From the NCBI GenBank assembly GCA_018673255.1, contig JABHDC010000236.1:47112-111111 (forward strand): 64,000 bases of DNA, given 5' to 3'. Numbering within the stretch: position 1 is the first letter of the stretch; every line of letters begins with the position of its first letter. Positions 1 to 7,946 of the stretch are shown here, one piece after another. The DNA is from Gemmatimonadota bacterium. Its GTDB lineage: Bacteria > Latescibacterota > UBA2968 > UBA8231. The translations under genes and the position numbers were made by a program. The notes under the pieces are model-generated. The model saw only the letters and a program-made list of their open reading frames with translations. It had not been told where the DNA came from and did no database searches.

Positions 1-198
1 CCGCAGCAGCATCCGCCGAAGTGCACCTGGATCTCGCAATACCAGTGTGAAGCGAGACGTGGTGCCGGGCATCGACCCCCAAGTCGTACCATCCCACAGA
101 CGGATGGAAAAGTCGACCGGCTCGATGCGACCGAACAGATCATCGAGGATCGACATGACATTATCGGTCATGGGCGTGGAAGAAGGGTGTGGCGTCAT
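1..198 (-). CDS. Cyclopropane-fatty-acyl-phospholipid synthase-like protein, N-terminal 66 codons only
   Basis: The frame is open from an ATG at 198 to the left window edge, so only the first 66 residues are visible. They include FSIRLWDGTTWG and the segment RFTLVLRDPGALRRML, which resemble the N-terminal beta/alpha region that precedes the SAM-methyltransferase domain of CFA synthases. In that family the enzyme adds a methylene group from SAM across the double bond of membrane phospholipid acyl chains. The catalytic domain lies outside the window, so activity cannot be judged. A second ATG nine codons in is an alternative start. The gene is divergent from the methyltransferase at 310 with about 110 bases between them. 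Confidence 0.6.
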   Translation of the reverse strand, partial: MTPHPSSTPMTDNVMSILDDLFGRIEPVDFSIRLWDGTTWGSMPGTTSRFTLVLRDPGALRRMLLR

Positions 199-309
199 CC
201 GGTGCCTGTGATCTGTGGCAAGTGTCTGGATGTCCTGAGAGCCTGCCGGCGCCTTTGATGACGAACCGGGGCAGCCAGACACGTCCGCGCTGCGTACTAT
301 AGATGAACT

Positions 310-891
310 ATGAATCTGCCCACTGCACCACCTCAACACCACCTCCCGATCGAGGTCTGCCTGCGAGGTCACGACTTCGCCTGCCAGACAACCTGGGGCC
401 TGTTCCACCCCAAAGGCATTGATGCAGGTACGCGGCTGCTGCTGGATCTGATCGAGGTCGCCCCCGATGCCGACTGCCTCGACCTGGGGTGCGGGTGGGG
501 GCCCATCGGTCTGTGTCTGACACGGCTGGCGCCGGAAGGAACGGTACAGCTGGTCGACAAAGACTTCGTCGCCATCGACTTCGCCCAGCAGAATCTGGTC
601 TCCAATGGGTGCTCGAATGGACGCGCCTACTTGTCCAATGGTCTCCACCACGTACCACAGGATGCGACCTTCGACCTGATCGCGTCGAACATCCCGGCCA
701 AGGTCGGCAGCCAGTTGCTGGACTATTGGATGTCCCAGACCCATGCCCGGCTTCGACCCGGGGGTCAGTTGTGGGTGGTCACCGTGGCGGGGCTCAAGGA
801 CTACATCAAGCGCGTCTTCCGCCAGCACTTTGGCAACTACCGCAAAGTGAAGCAGAGCCGGACCCACATCGTGGCGTGTGCCCAGCGTTAA
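310..891 (+). CDS. Class I SAM-dependent methyltransferase, RsmC/MTS-like small domain
   Basis: A 193-residue single-domain Rossmann methyltransferase. SAM-binding motif I is clear (LDLGCGWGPIGL, about residues 57-68), followed by an acidic motif II region (QLVDKDF). The motif IV position reads SNIPAK instead of the NPPF/NPPY expected in the rRNA guanine-N2 and adenine-N6 methyltransferases to which the methyltransferase-small family belongs. The C-terminal strand contains GGQLWVVTVAG. The substrate is therefore unknown; rRNA, tRNA or a small molecule are all possible. It starts at an ATG and faces the convergent gene ending at 907 across a 15-base gap. Confidence 0.75.
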   Translation: MNLPTAPPQHHLPIEVCLRGHDFACQTTWGLFHPKGIDAGTRLLLDLIEVAPDADCLDLGCGWGPIGLCLTRLAPEGTVQLVDKDFVAIDFAQQNLVSNGCSNGRAYLSNGLHHVPQDATFDLIASNIPAKVGSQLLDYWMSQTHARLRPGGQLWVVTVAGLKDYIKRVFRQHFGNYRKVKQSRTHIVACAQR

Positions 892-906
892 CGCCCGAGG
901 AGAGGG

Positions 907-1431
907 TCAGTCGAAGTCATCGCTCTCGACTTCGATGAGTTCGATCTCCGCCAGCAGGGCACTGACCTCCTCGAACAGGGTACCAAACAGACGGCTGCCG
1001 AGATGCATCAGGTCACCGGCCATCGGGGCGGCTGCCTGACCGAAGGTCCCGGCAAAGCAACGACCGACCGTCGAGGCCAGGTCTGCTGCATCCTGAGCAT
1101 CCACGACACTGGCGTAGGTCTCCAGGCGGTCCTGCATCAGGTCCCAGGCGTCGACATCCGGATCGGCATCGGCCGCGCGCAAGCGTGCCGCATATTGGTC
1201 TCGCAACTGGTCCGCCTCGCGTCCCTCCCCGAGACTCACTTTCAGTGCCATGTCGATGGCAAAGGCCCGGGCGTGCAGCATTTCCAGTTGCACCATGCCG
1301 GCCGGCACGCCCAGTTCCTGGGCCAGGGATTGCACCACTTCTGCTTCACCGGCACCGGGCTCGACCACAATCTGGACCAGGACAGCACTCAGTTCGATCG
1401 CCGTCGCCTGTCGTCTGGATGGGATCTTCAT
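907..1431 (-). CDS. Uncharacterised acidic helical protein, 174 aa
   Basis: I do not recognise a family. The protein is soluble, rich in Ala, Glu, Asp and Leu, predicted mostly helical, and ends in an acidic tail (EIELIEVESDDFD). There is no signal peptide, membrane segment or cysteine pair. The start is the ATG at 1431. It is convergent with the methyltransferase ending at 891 and divergent from the membrane protein starting at 1525. Codon third positions look G/C-rich like those of neighbouring genes, which supports it being real. Confidence 0.6.
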   Translation of the reverse strand: MKIPSRRQATAIELSAVLVQIVVEPGAGEAEVVQSLAQELGVPAGMVQLEMLHARAFAIDMALKVSLGEGREADQLRDQYAARLRAADADPDVDAWDLMQDRLETYASVVDAQDAADLASTVGRCFAGTFGQAAAPMAGDLMHLGSRLFGTLFEEVSALLAEIELIEVESDDFD

Positions 1432-1524
1432 CTCTGATTCTCGCCGTTGCCGGAGCCCGAATCGGTGCCTATCCTACCACCCCCCCTGGCATCGGGGCCA
1501 CACTCCTCCTCCGGCGTCATTCGC

Positions 1525-1923
1525 ATGCTCGACTTCCTACAGCGACGTGAAGTCCTCGAGATCATCCTCTCGGCTGAGGTCATCTTTACGGTCGTATTCA
1601 CGCTGGCCCTCTTCATCGTTGTGCATGCAGTGCTGATGTTCATGCGACTCAGTGGTGACTTGTATATGCGTCTGGCGCAGATCGATGCCGATCTCAGCGT
1701 CCTCCACGCCAGCATCCCCGGCAAGTTGGAACGCATCACCCAGAAGCGTCGGGAACTGGAACCTCTGCAGGCAGATTTCCGCCAGATCCAGGCCTACTTC
1801 ACGCGGCTGCAGCAGTTGGAGCGGCGGTCGTTACGGGAACAGGAAAAGGCCGATCAGGAGGAAGAAGACGAGAAGGGCAAACAGATCCAGCGTCAGAAGC
1901 TGGGCCTAGACCGTTTTATCTAG
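1525..1923 (+). CDS. Small membrane-anchored coiled-coil protein, 132 aa
   Basis: Start chosen at the ATG at 1525 (MLDFLQRREVLEIIL), because an upstream in-frame start at 1447 would add a proline-rich stretch unlike protein sequence. Residues about 17-38 form one hydrophobic transmembrane helix (IFTVVFTLALFIVVHAVLMF). The rest is a long charged coiled coil rich in Gln, Arg and Glu, ending in a strongly charged EKADQEEEDEKGK stretch. Such one-helix-plus-coil proteins often act as envelope scaffolds, but nothing here fixes a function. It is convergent with the gene ending at 1933. Confidence 0.6.
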   Translation: MLDFLQRREVLEIILSAEVIFTVVFTLALFIVVHAVLMFMRLSGDLYMRLAQIDADLSVLHASIPGKLERITQKRRELEPLQADFRQIQAYFTRLQQLERRSLREQEKADQEEEDEKGKQIQRQKLGLDRFI

Positions 1924-1932
1924 CCACTTCAT

Positions 1933-2595
1933 CTAGAAAATCAGACCGGTCCCCATGTCGGCGACGATCTCTCCCGCCTGCTGATCGACATACCCGTCGG
2001 GTGTGATCCGCGATTCCAGGTAGTAGATCCGCTCCCAACCCATCGGTGTGTAGACGAGGAATCGCACGCGACCGGAGCCATCCGGGTCGGTGCGGGCCGT
2101 GGGGGCATAGTCAGTGGGCCGTTGCAGATCGCTCACGTTCTTGGCCCTCGACAGCACCTCGTCGAATGCCGCCTCGTTGAATATCGGCGTGGATTCGAGC
2201 CATTCGGCCGCATATCGGCTGACACGCAGCGACCACATCTCGATGATGAAGTAGGCGTATTCGAAGGCACCGGCCGGCGACCGTTCGAAGGTCAGGTACT
2301 TGTAGAGTTGTTCGACCAACTCATCCCGCTCTGGCACTTCGCCCTCGTAAAAGGGCACCCATGAGTCATCATCGGCAGGGCGTGCAAAGGGACGGATCGG
2401 CAATTCCACACCTTCAGGAGACGCCTCGACCATGTAATCGAGAATGTAGTTCTCGCGGAGATACACCCTGGGAAACAGCGCAAGCAGGGCGTTGACGTCG
2501 TCGGGGGGCCGCGACGGCTCAGGGCGATCGTGGAAGAGCCGAACCTGGTCACTCAGGTGTTGGGCTGCTTCGATGGGAATAGATTCGATCATCAT
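1933..2595 (-). CDS. Uncharacterised protein, 220 aa
   Basis: No family recognised. A soluble protein rich in aromatic residues, with no signal peptide or membrane segment. It has an N-terminal helical part, a central section with many Tyr and Phe residues (EYAYFIIEMW), and a C-terminal beta-rich part (RVRFLVYTPMGWERIYYLESR) that looks like a small sheet domain. Two ATG codons overlap the start (2595 and 2592) and neither has a strong ribosome site. It is transcribed divergently from the histidine kinase whose promoter lies at 2639-2667. Confidence 0.55.
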   Translation of the reverse strand: MMIESIPIEAAQHLSDQVRLFHDRPEPSRPPDDVNALLALFPRVYLRENYILDYMVEASPEGVELPIRPFARPADDDSWVPFYEGEVPERDELVEQLYKYLTFERSPAGAFEYAYFIIEMWSLRVSRYAAEWLESTPIFNEAAFDEVLSRAKNVSDLQRPTDYAPTARTDPDGSGRVRFLVYTPMGWERIYYLESRITPDGYVDQQAGEIVADMGTGLIF

Positions 2596-2638
2596 CTGTC
2601 TTCGTCGTCAGAGTGTCGGAAGATAGCCCCGCATCGCT

Positions 2639-2667
2639 TTGACAACAAGAAGCCGCACGGCTACTGT
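2639..2667 (+). promoter_or_regulatory. Predicted sigma-70-type promoter of the histidine kinase gene
   Basis: A perfect -35 TTGACA at 2639-2644 is followed by exactly 17 bases and a TACTGT -10 element (4 of 6 to consensus) at 2662-2667. Transcription should begin near 2674. This places the TTG at 2667 upstream of the transcript and supports the GTG at 2721 as the kinase start. Confidence 0.6.
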
Positions 2668-2720
2668 TGCGCCTTCGCGCACAGGTAGTTGGAGCTATCG
2701 ATTCCGGGGGCGTCACAGAC

Positions 2721-3905
2721 GTGGACGGCAACGACGAACTTGAGATGCTACGTCGACGCGTGGCCGAGCTGGAGCGCTCAGAGGCGGCGCAACGTGATGC
2801 GAGCGAGCAATTGCGTCGACACGTCGAGGAACGTGCCGCCGAGCTGCGCAGCATCGATGAATCGCTGCAGAAGGAAGCGGCTCAACGGCGTCGCTCCGAA
2901 GAACGTTTCCGCAACATCTTCGAATACTCCAACGACGCCATTGTCGTGTTTGATCCGGATCACGATGAGATCCTGGATGCCAATCCCCGCGCCTGCCAAC
3001 TGCTGGGTTATACACATCAGGAGTTGGGCAACCTGAGTCTGGGCGGGCTGTTCCCCGACGATCTGGCCCGCCTGCAGTCCTTCGCCCTGTCTGTCGTGGC
3101 GGAAGGGTATGGCTGGATCGATGAGATCAGTTGTCAGACGCGCACCGGGGACCGTCGGGATGTGGAATTGTCGGCTTCAGAGATTCCCCACGGTCCGCAG
3201 CACAGTTGCGTGCTGGCCCTGATGCGGGACATCACCGACCGCAAGCAGGTCGAAGCACAGGTGTTGGCTTCACTGCAGGAGAAGGAAGTCCTGCTGCGTG
3301 AGATCCATCACCGGGTCAAGAACAACCTGCAGGTCGTATCCAGCCTCTTTGATCTGCAGACACCCCAGACCCAGGATCCGGCCGTGCAGGACATGCTGCG
3401 CGAATGCCGCAACCGGGTGCGCACGATGGCCGCCATTCACGAAGCCCTCTATCGGGATGCGGATCTGGCGCGACTCGACTTTGGCAGCTACGCAGAGCGG
3501 CTGACCAATCAGTTGATTCGGTCCTTTGGGTTGGGTGCTCGCGTGCGACTGGCCATGGAGACCCAAGGCATCCATCTGGACATCGACCGGGCAATTCCCT
3601 GCGGCCTGATCGTCAACGAATTGGTGACCAATGCCCTGAAGTATGCCTTCCCGGATCCTCGTCAGGGCAAGATCACCATCTCATTTGGTGTCGATGCAGA
3701 GCAGGAGGGATGGCTCCGACTGCAGGTCAGTGATGACGGAATCGGGCTGCCGGATGGATTCGATATCGACCACGTATCCAGTCTCGGCTTGCGTCTGGTG
3801 CTGTCGCTGGTCAGCCAACTGCGTGGGCGCCTGCAATGGGAGACAGCCTCCAGCGGCGCGATACTGGGCGTCAGCTTTCCGGCGCCGGACTCGACCGCAA
3901 GATAG
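2721..3905 (+). CDS. PAS-domain sensor histidine kinase of the HisKA_2 type
   Basis: A soluble 394-residue sensor kinase. Order: N-terminal charged coiled coil (about 5-60), a PAS sensor domain (about 60-180, with DANPRACQLLGY), a HisKA_2 dimerisation and phosphoacceptor helix (REIHHRVKNN, histidines 196-197) and an ATP-binding domain with N-box VNELVTNALKYAFPD and G-box SDDGIGLP and SLGLRLV. There is no membrane segment, so it should sense an intracellular signal. The GTG at 2721 is preferred because a good promoter ends at 2667 and GGGGG precedes it by about 10 bases; the ATG at 2745 is an alternative. No receiver gene is adjacent, so it is an orphan kinase here. The last codons and stop lie in a 17-bp tandem repeat. 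Confidence 0.85.
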   Translation: MDGNDELEMLRRRVAELERSEAAQRDASEQLRRHVEERAAELRSIDESLQKEAAQRRRSEERFRNIFEYSNDAIVVFDPDHDEILDANPRACQLLGYTHQELGNLSLGGLFPDDLARLQSFALSVVAEGYGWIDEISCQTRTGDRRDVELSASEIPHGPQHSCVLALMRDITDRKQVEAQVLASLQEKEVLLREIHHRVKNNLQVVSSLFDLQTPQTQDPAVQDMLRECRNRVRTMAAIHEALYRDADLARLDFGSYAERLTNQLIRSFGLGARVRLAMETQGIHLDIDRAIPCGLIVNELVTNALKYAFPDPRQGKITISFGVDAEQEGWLRLQVSDDGIGLPDGFDIDHVSSLGLRLVLSLVSQLRGRLQWETASSGAILGVSFPAPDSTAR

Positions 3906-3938
3906 ACTCGACCGCAAGATAGACTCGACCGCAGGATA
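3888..3938. repeat. Three tandem copies of a 17-bp unit spanning the kinase stop codon
   Basis: The unit GACTCGACCGCAAGATA occurs at 3888-3904 and 3905-3921, and with one substitution (A to G) at 3922-3938. The first copy encodes the last residues of the histidine kinase, with its TAG at 3903-3905. The array ends 5 bases before the flagellin stop codon on the other strand. Confidence 0.9.
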
Positions 3939-3942
3939 GGCC

Positions 3943-5106
3943 CTACAGCAGCGTCAGGACCTGGCGCGAATTGGCGAAGGCTTGTGTGAGCATCGCTTGT
4001 GAGGAGCCTGACAGAATTTGCGCGCGCGCCAGGCGCGAAGATTCATAGGCGATGTCGGCATCGCGGACGGTCTCTTCCGATGCCTGCATATTCTCGATTT
4101 CGTTTTCCGAGAACTCGATCCCGTGTCCGAGGCGATTGACCAGCGCCCCGATTCGACCCCGTTCACCGGACAACATGTTGATCGCCTGGTCGATCTTGTC
4201 CATTGCCAGGCGTGCACTGGCCTGCGAGGAGAGCGATGTCTTATCGAGATCAAGCAGATTTCCGGAGGCGCGCAGGTCAGGCAGGTTGAAGCCGATCCGA
4301 TCAGCCGCAGCATCGGAGGGCCCCACCTGGAAACTGCCACCGTCAGAGGCCTCGATCACCAGTGACTTGCCATCGAGATCTCCCGAAACGTAGTCACCGA
4401 CACCGGTCAGATTCGCCGCACCGGAACCGGCCAGGGTCACCTGCACACCAAGGCGATCAAAGTTGGCAACGATCTTTGTACCTTCAGAGACGCGGTCACC
4501 ATTGAGCAGGATACCCATGTCCACAGTCTGTGTGGCCACACCATTTCCAAGGGTGATGGTCGCGTCCCCGGCACCATCGATGAATCGATACACCATGGCT
4601 TCGGCACCCGACAGATTCACACTGGCCACACCCGTCTCGACTGCATCGGTGATGGCCGAGGAAGCATTGGCGTCCACCTCGGCGAATCCGGCCAGCAGAA
4701 CACGCCCATTGTACACCGTCGCCTGAGCAATTCGGTCGATGCCAGCCATTGCCTGGTCGAATTCGGAAGTGAGGACTTCCCGCTGTTTGTCGGTGAGATG
4801 ACCATTGGCCGATTGCGTCGCCAGGGAACGCATCCGATGCAACATGGAGGCCGAGGCACCCAGCGACCCCTCCGCGACTCGCAAGAGATCTGCCGCCTGC
4901 TCGGCGTTCTTCACATTCTGGCCCAGGCGCGTGATCTGCGACCGAAAGCCCTCCGAGATCGACAGACCCGCCGCATCATCGGACGCCCGCTTAATCCGCA
5001 GTCCAGAGCCGATCGTCTCCATCCGCCGAACCTGGGCGGACTGGTTGTGACCGATCTGGTGACTGACGTTGACCGCCGACACATTGTTGTTGAGTGACAG
5101 AGGCAT
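3943..5106 (-). CDS. fliC: Flagellin
   Basis: Main filament subunit, 387 residues. The N-terminal D0/D1 region carries the hallmark pattern (SGLRIKRASDDAAGLSISE, about 34-52), with Asn/Gln-rich helices and a VKNAEQAADLL heptad pattern. The C-terminal D1/D0 region is also classic (ALVNRLGHGIEFSENEIENM, then ARAQILSGSSQAML). The middle (about 150-290) is a short variable domain likely exposed on the filament. There is no signal peptide, as expected for export through the flagellar type III apparatus. A Shine-Dalgarno GGAGG lies about 10 bases before the ATG, and a sigma-28-type promoter lies about 160 bases upstream. No other flagellar gene is in the window. Confidence 0.95.
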   Translation of the reverse strand: MPLSLNNNVSAVNVSHQIGHNQSAQVRRMETIGSGLRIKRASDDAAGLSISEGFRSQITRLGQNVKNAEQAADLLRVAEGSLGASASMLHRMRSLATQSANGHLTDKQREVLTSEFDQAMAGIDRIAQATVYNGRVLLAGFAEVDANASSAITDAVETGVASVNLSGAEAMVYRFIDGAGDATITLGNGVATQTVDMGILLNGDRVSEGTKIVANFDRLGVQVTLAGSGAANLTGVGDYVSGDLDGKSLVIEASDGGSFQVGPSDAAADRIGFNLPDLRASGNLLDLDKTSLSSQASARLAMDKIDQAINMLSGERGRIGALVNRLGHGIEFSENEIENMQASEETVRDADIAYESSRLARAQILSGSSQAMLTQAFANSRQVLTLL

Positions 5107-5266
5107 TTGTCACACCCTCCACAGGGGGAACAGCACCGCACGCCCCGACTGTGCTCGCGATTGTGACCGCGACGCACAACTTGGTATGAAACGGTGCTAT
5201 GAGATATCTCTTAAGTCCTTGTGAATACAGAGGTTACGCAACCTGGGGCCGGCTTCCTCATCCCTG

Positions 5267-5293
5267 TCATCGGGCGATCTGTCAGATGCTTTA
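5267..5293 (-). promoter_or_regulatory. Predicted sigma-28 (FliA) promoter for flagellin
   Basis: On the minus strand TAAAGCAT (5293-5286) is followed by an 11-base spacer and CCCGATGA (5274-5267). The consensus is TAAAGTTT-N11-GCCGATAA, so spacing is exact and 12 of 16 positions agree. It implies a leader of about 150 bases before the flagellin ATG at 5106. Confidence 0.7.
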
Positions 5294-5339
5294 GCTTTTT
5301 TCCACCCACTGTGGCTCATGGCCGGGCAACAACAGATAA

Positions 5340-5367
5340 GGGCCCCGCAATTTGGACTGCGGGACCC
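5340..5367 (-). terminator. Predicted intrinsic terminator after the zinc-finger-like gene
   Basis: A 10-bp stem (5340-5349 with 5358-5367, one G-T wobble) and an 8-base loop lie about 40 bases beyond the stop of the minus-strand gene at 5405. It also insulates that gene from the flagellin promoter immediately downstream. Confidence 0.6.
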
Positions 5368-5404
5368 TTCAATCTGTGAAACTTTCTCTTCGGAGTGAGT
5401 TGGA

Positions 5405-5842
5405 TCAGTCGCCGGCACCCAAAAGTTGATCGATGCCACTGGCCTCGTCGGTGGGCGGATCCTCTTCCGATTCAGGCCGAATCCCCGTCCGCTCCGCCAC
5501 GCGGTCCGACCAGGACACCTCCAGACTCTGCAGGTATCGCGTGGCAGCCGTCAGTTCGTGGCCCTTCTGCGAGATCATGCGCTGATAGAGTGCCTCGCTG
5601 ACCAGTCCGTCCTCACGTCCCTGCCGTAGCAGCTCGGCATCTTGACGCAACTCCGCGACGCGGCGCAACTGCACCATCACGTCATCTTCGAGGCGCCGCA
5701 GCGAACCATCGACCTTGACGCCCGCCGCCATCCGTTTGGCCTGCTCGAGGTCGTATTCGTGTTCGAATCGCAAGTGCCCATTGAGGCCGCGCAATGACAC
5801 ACGCTTGCCGCATTCCGGGCACACCACCTTCAGATCTGCCAT
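5405..5842 (-). CDS. Zinc-finger-like protein with helical C-terminus, 145 aa
   Basis: The ATG at 5842 is preferred because the motif-bearing region begins directly after it (MADLKVVCPECGKRVSLRG). Residues about 8-27 contain CPECG and a spaced HLRFEH, a C2H2-like zinc-binding pattern. The remainder is a predicted helical, charged segment (about 40-120) with an acidic tail. A DNA- or protein-binding adaptor role is possible, but I do not know the family. An intrinsic terminator follows the gene. It is divergent from the dgcN-like operon. Confidence 0.6.
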   Translation of the reverse strand: MADLKVVCPECGKRVSLRGLNGHLRFEHEYDLEQAKRMAAGVKVDGSLRRLEDDVMVQLRRVAELRQDAELLRQGREDGLVSEALYQRMISQKGHELTAATRYLQSLEVSWSDRVAERTGIRPESEEDPPTDEASGIDQLLGAGD

Positions 5843-5949
5843 GTCACTTGTGTGCGTAAGGGTTTGTTTTCCTTCCAAATATACAGATCACGCCCATTCT
5901 CGCTGCCGACATCTTGACCACGATCCCGAGCCCGGGTACGTTGCTCGAT

Positions 5950-6954
5950 ATGCTTGCGATTCAACATCCCTATCTCCTGTTCCTCGGCGATGCGGCCGAT
6001 CAACTGGCGGCCAAGACGGCCAATGGCGTTGCCCGGTGGCGTCCTGAGTGGTGCCTCGGCCAGTTGCGTTTGCCCGGATGTCAGGCCGATGTAGACCTGG
6101 AAGACCTGACCCTGGCTCAAGCCTGGGAACGTGGTGCCCGCACCCTGGTGGTGGGCGTGGCCAATCGGGGCGGGATCATCTCCGATGCCTGGCTGGACAC
6201 CCTGCTGGCAGCCCTGGATACCGGCTTCGACATTGCCAACGGCCTGCACAACCGCCTCGCCCACATCCCGGCCCTGGCTGAACGCGCTGATCGACTCGGG
6301 CGCCAGCTGGTCGACGTGCGATACCCGGAGGTCGAGCTGGAAGTGGGTCACGCTCACCCGCGTACCGGCCAGCGATTGCTCACGGTGGGCACCGATTGTT
6401 CGTGCGGCAAGATGTTCACCTCCCTGGCCATGGAACGCGAGATGCACGCCCGGGAGCGCAAGGCCACGTTCCGCGCCACGGGCCAGACGGGCATCCTCAT
6501 CGCCGGCACGGGGATCTCGGTGGATGCCGTCATCGCCGATTTCATCGCGGGCGCAACCGAACAGTTGGCCCCGGCCAATGCGGCCAATCACTGGGACATG
6601 ATCGAAGGACAGGGATCGTTGTTCCATGCGTCCTATGCCGGCGTGTCGATGGGGCTGTTGCATGGAGCCCAGGCGCATGCATTGATCCTGTGTCACGAGC
6701 CCACCCGAACACATATGCGCGGGCTACCCGAGGCCGCACTGCCCTCGTTGAGCGAGTGCATCCAGCTCAACGAACACTGCGGGCGGCTGACCAACCCGGC
6801 ATGCCGCGTCATCGGGATTTCCCTCAACACCTCTGCTGTGCCCGACGCCGAAGTGGAATCCACCTGTCGAGCCATCGAAGATGAGACGGGGCTGCCGACC
6901 ATCGACGCCTACCGCCAGGGTGCCGGCCGGCTCGTCGACGCGTTGCCAGGTTAG
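5950..6954 (+). CDS. dgcN: DUF1611 family protein, DgcN-like D-glutamate N-acetyltransferase
   Basis: A 334-residue DUF1611 protein. It has an N-terminal Rossmann-like domain (PYLLFLGDAADQLAAKTANG) and a C-terminal P-loop-like domain (TVGTDCSCGKMFTSLAMERE, about 145-164). In characterised cases DgcN acetylates D-glutamate and DgcA racemises N-acetyl-D-glutamate, letting cells use D-glutamate. The enolase-superfamily gene 8 bases downstream fits that pair, so the assignment rests on family plus synteny. The ATG at 5950 is chosen because homologous sequence starts there; an upstream TTG at 5914 adds an unlikely leader. The gene heads a four-gene plus-strand operon ending at 11029. Confidence 0.7.
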   Translation: MLAIQHPYLLFLGDAADQLAAKTANGVARWRPEWCLGQLRLPGCQADVDLEDLTLAQAWERGARTLVVGVANRGGIISDAWLDTLLAALDTGFDIANGLHNRLAHIPALAERADRLGRQLVDVRYPEVELEVGHAHPRTGQRLLTVGTDCSCGKMFTSLAMEREMHARERKATFRATGQTGILIAGTGISVDAVIADFIAGATEQLAPANAANHWDMIEGQGSLFHASYAGVSMGLLHGAQAHALILCHEPTRTHMRGLPEAALPSLSECIQLNEHCGRLTNPACRVIGISLNTSAVPDAEVESTCRAIEDETGLPTIDAYRQGAGRLVDALPG

Positions 6955-6962
6955 GGAAGCCG

Positions 6963-7946
6963 ATGCAGTTGCGGGTCTGCGAACAATCCTGGCCACTTGC
7001 GGCAGCCTTCACCATATCGCGCGGTACGAAGACGAAGGCGGATGTCGTCGTCGTCGAGGTCGAGGCCGAGGGCCACATCGGCCGGGGCGAGTGTGTACCG
7101 TACCCGCGCTATGATGAAACCGTCGAAGGTGTGCTGACGACGATCCAACAACTGCGACCGGCCATGGCCGACGGCCTGACACGCGAAGATCTGCAACAGG
7201 CTCTGCCCGCGGGTGCGGCCCGCAATGCCGTGGACTGCGCCCTGTGGTCGTGGGAAGCAGCGCGCGCCGGTTGCCGTGTCCATGAGCTGCTGGGGCTGCC
7301 CGCCCTCAGGCCGGTGACGACCGCCTACACTCTGAGTCTGGCTGAACCGGCCTCGATGGAAGCCGCCGCCGCCGCACAGCGCCATCGTCCGCTGCTGAAG
7401 CTCAAGCTGGCCGGTGATGGACTCGACGCCGATCGTGTGGCGGGCGTGAGACGTGGTGCACCGCAGGCGCGGATCATCGTGGACGCCAATGAAGGGGGCC
7501 AGGCGCAGACCCTGGGCTCACTGTTGGAGCAGCTGGCGAGTCTGGGCGTAGAGTTGGTCGAACAGCCATTGCCTGCCGCGCAGGATGAGTCACTCTCCAC
7601 CCTCACCCATCCCGTGCCGGTCTGCGCCGATGAATCCTGTCACACGCACAGCGATGTACCACAACTTCGAGATCGATACGACCTGATCAACATCAAGCTC
7701 GACAAAGCCGGTGGCCTCACCGAAGCCCTGCTGCTACGAGATGCCGCGCGCGCCGCCGGCTTGGGGATCATGGTGGGCTGCATGGTCGGCACATCGCTGT
7801 CGATGGCGCCCGCCGTGCTGCTGGCCCAGGAGGCTGAGGTGGTGGATCTGGATGGTCCCCTGCTGTTGGCTCAGGATCGCGATCCGGGTCTGCAATTCGA
7901 GAACTCTACGCTGTTGCCGACGCCGGCAGGTCTGTGGGACGGATGA
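6963..7946 (+). CDS. dgcA: Enolase-superfamily racemase/epimerase, DgcA-like N-acetyl-D-glutamate racemase
   Basis: A 327-residue member of the muconate-lactonising subgroup of the enolase superfamily. Acid-base lysines sit in LLKLKLAG (K146, K148), and the metal ligands are expected at D174 (VDANEG), E200 (VEQP) and D223 (CADES). The partner lysine is in INIKLDKAGG (K245/K248). This layout is that of dipeptide epimerases and N-acyl amino acid racemases. Pairing with a DUF1611 gene points to N-acetyl-D-glutamate racemisation; L-Ala-D/L-Glu epimerase is the alternative. AGGGAAG precedes the ATG. Its TGA overlaps the next gene's ATG (ATGA). Confidence 0.75.
   Translation: MQLRVCEQSWPLAAAFTISRGTKTKADVVVVEVEAEGHIGRGECVPYPRYDETVEGVLTTIQQLRPAMADGLTREDLQQALPAGAARNAVDCALWSWEAARAGCRVHELLGLPALRPVTTAYTLSLAEPASMEAAAAAQRHRPLLKLKLAGDGLDADRVAGVRRGAPQARIIVDANEGGQAQTLGSLLEQLASLGVELVEQPLPAAQDESLSTLTHPVPVCADESCHTHSDVPQLRDRYDLINIKLDKAGGLTEALLLRDAARAAGLGIMVGCMVGTSLSMAPAVLLAQEAEVVDLDGPLLLAQDRDPGLQFENSTLLPTPAGLWDG

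Noticed and set aside
2667..2720. TTG start at 2667 for the PAS histidine kinase
   Set aside because: It lies within the -10 element of the promoter and so upstream of the transcript.
3888..3938. CRISPR array
   Set aside because: Units are contiguous without spacers and only three copies of 17 bp; no cas genes in the window.
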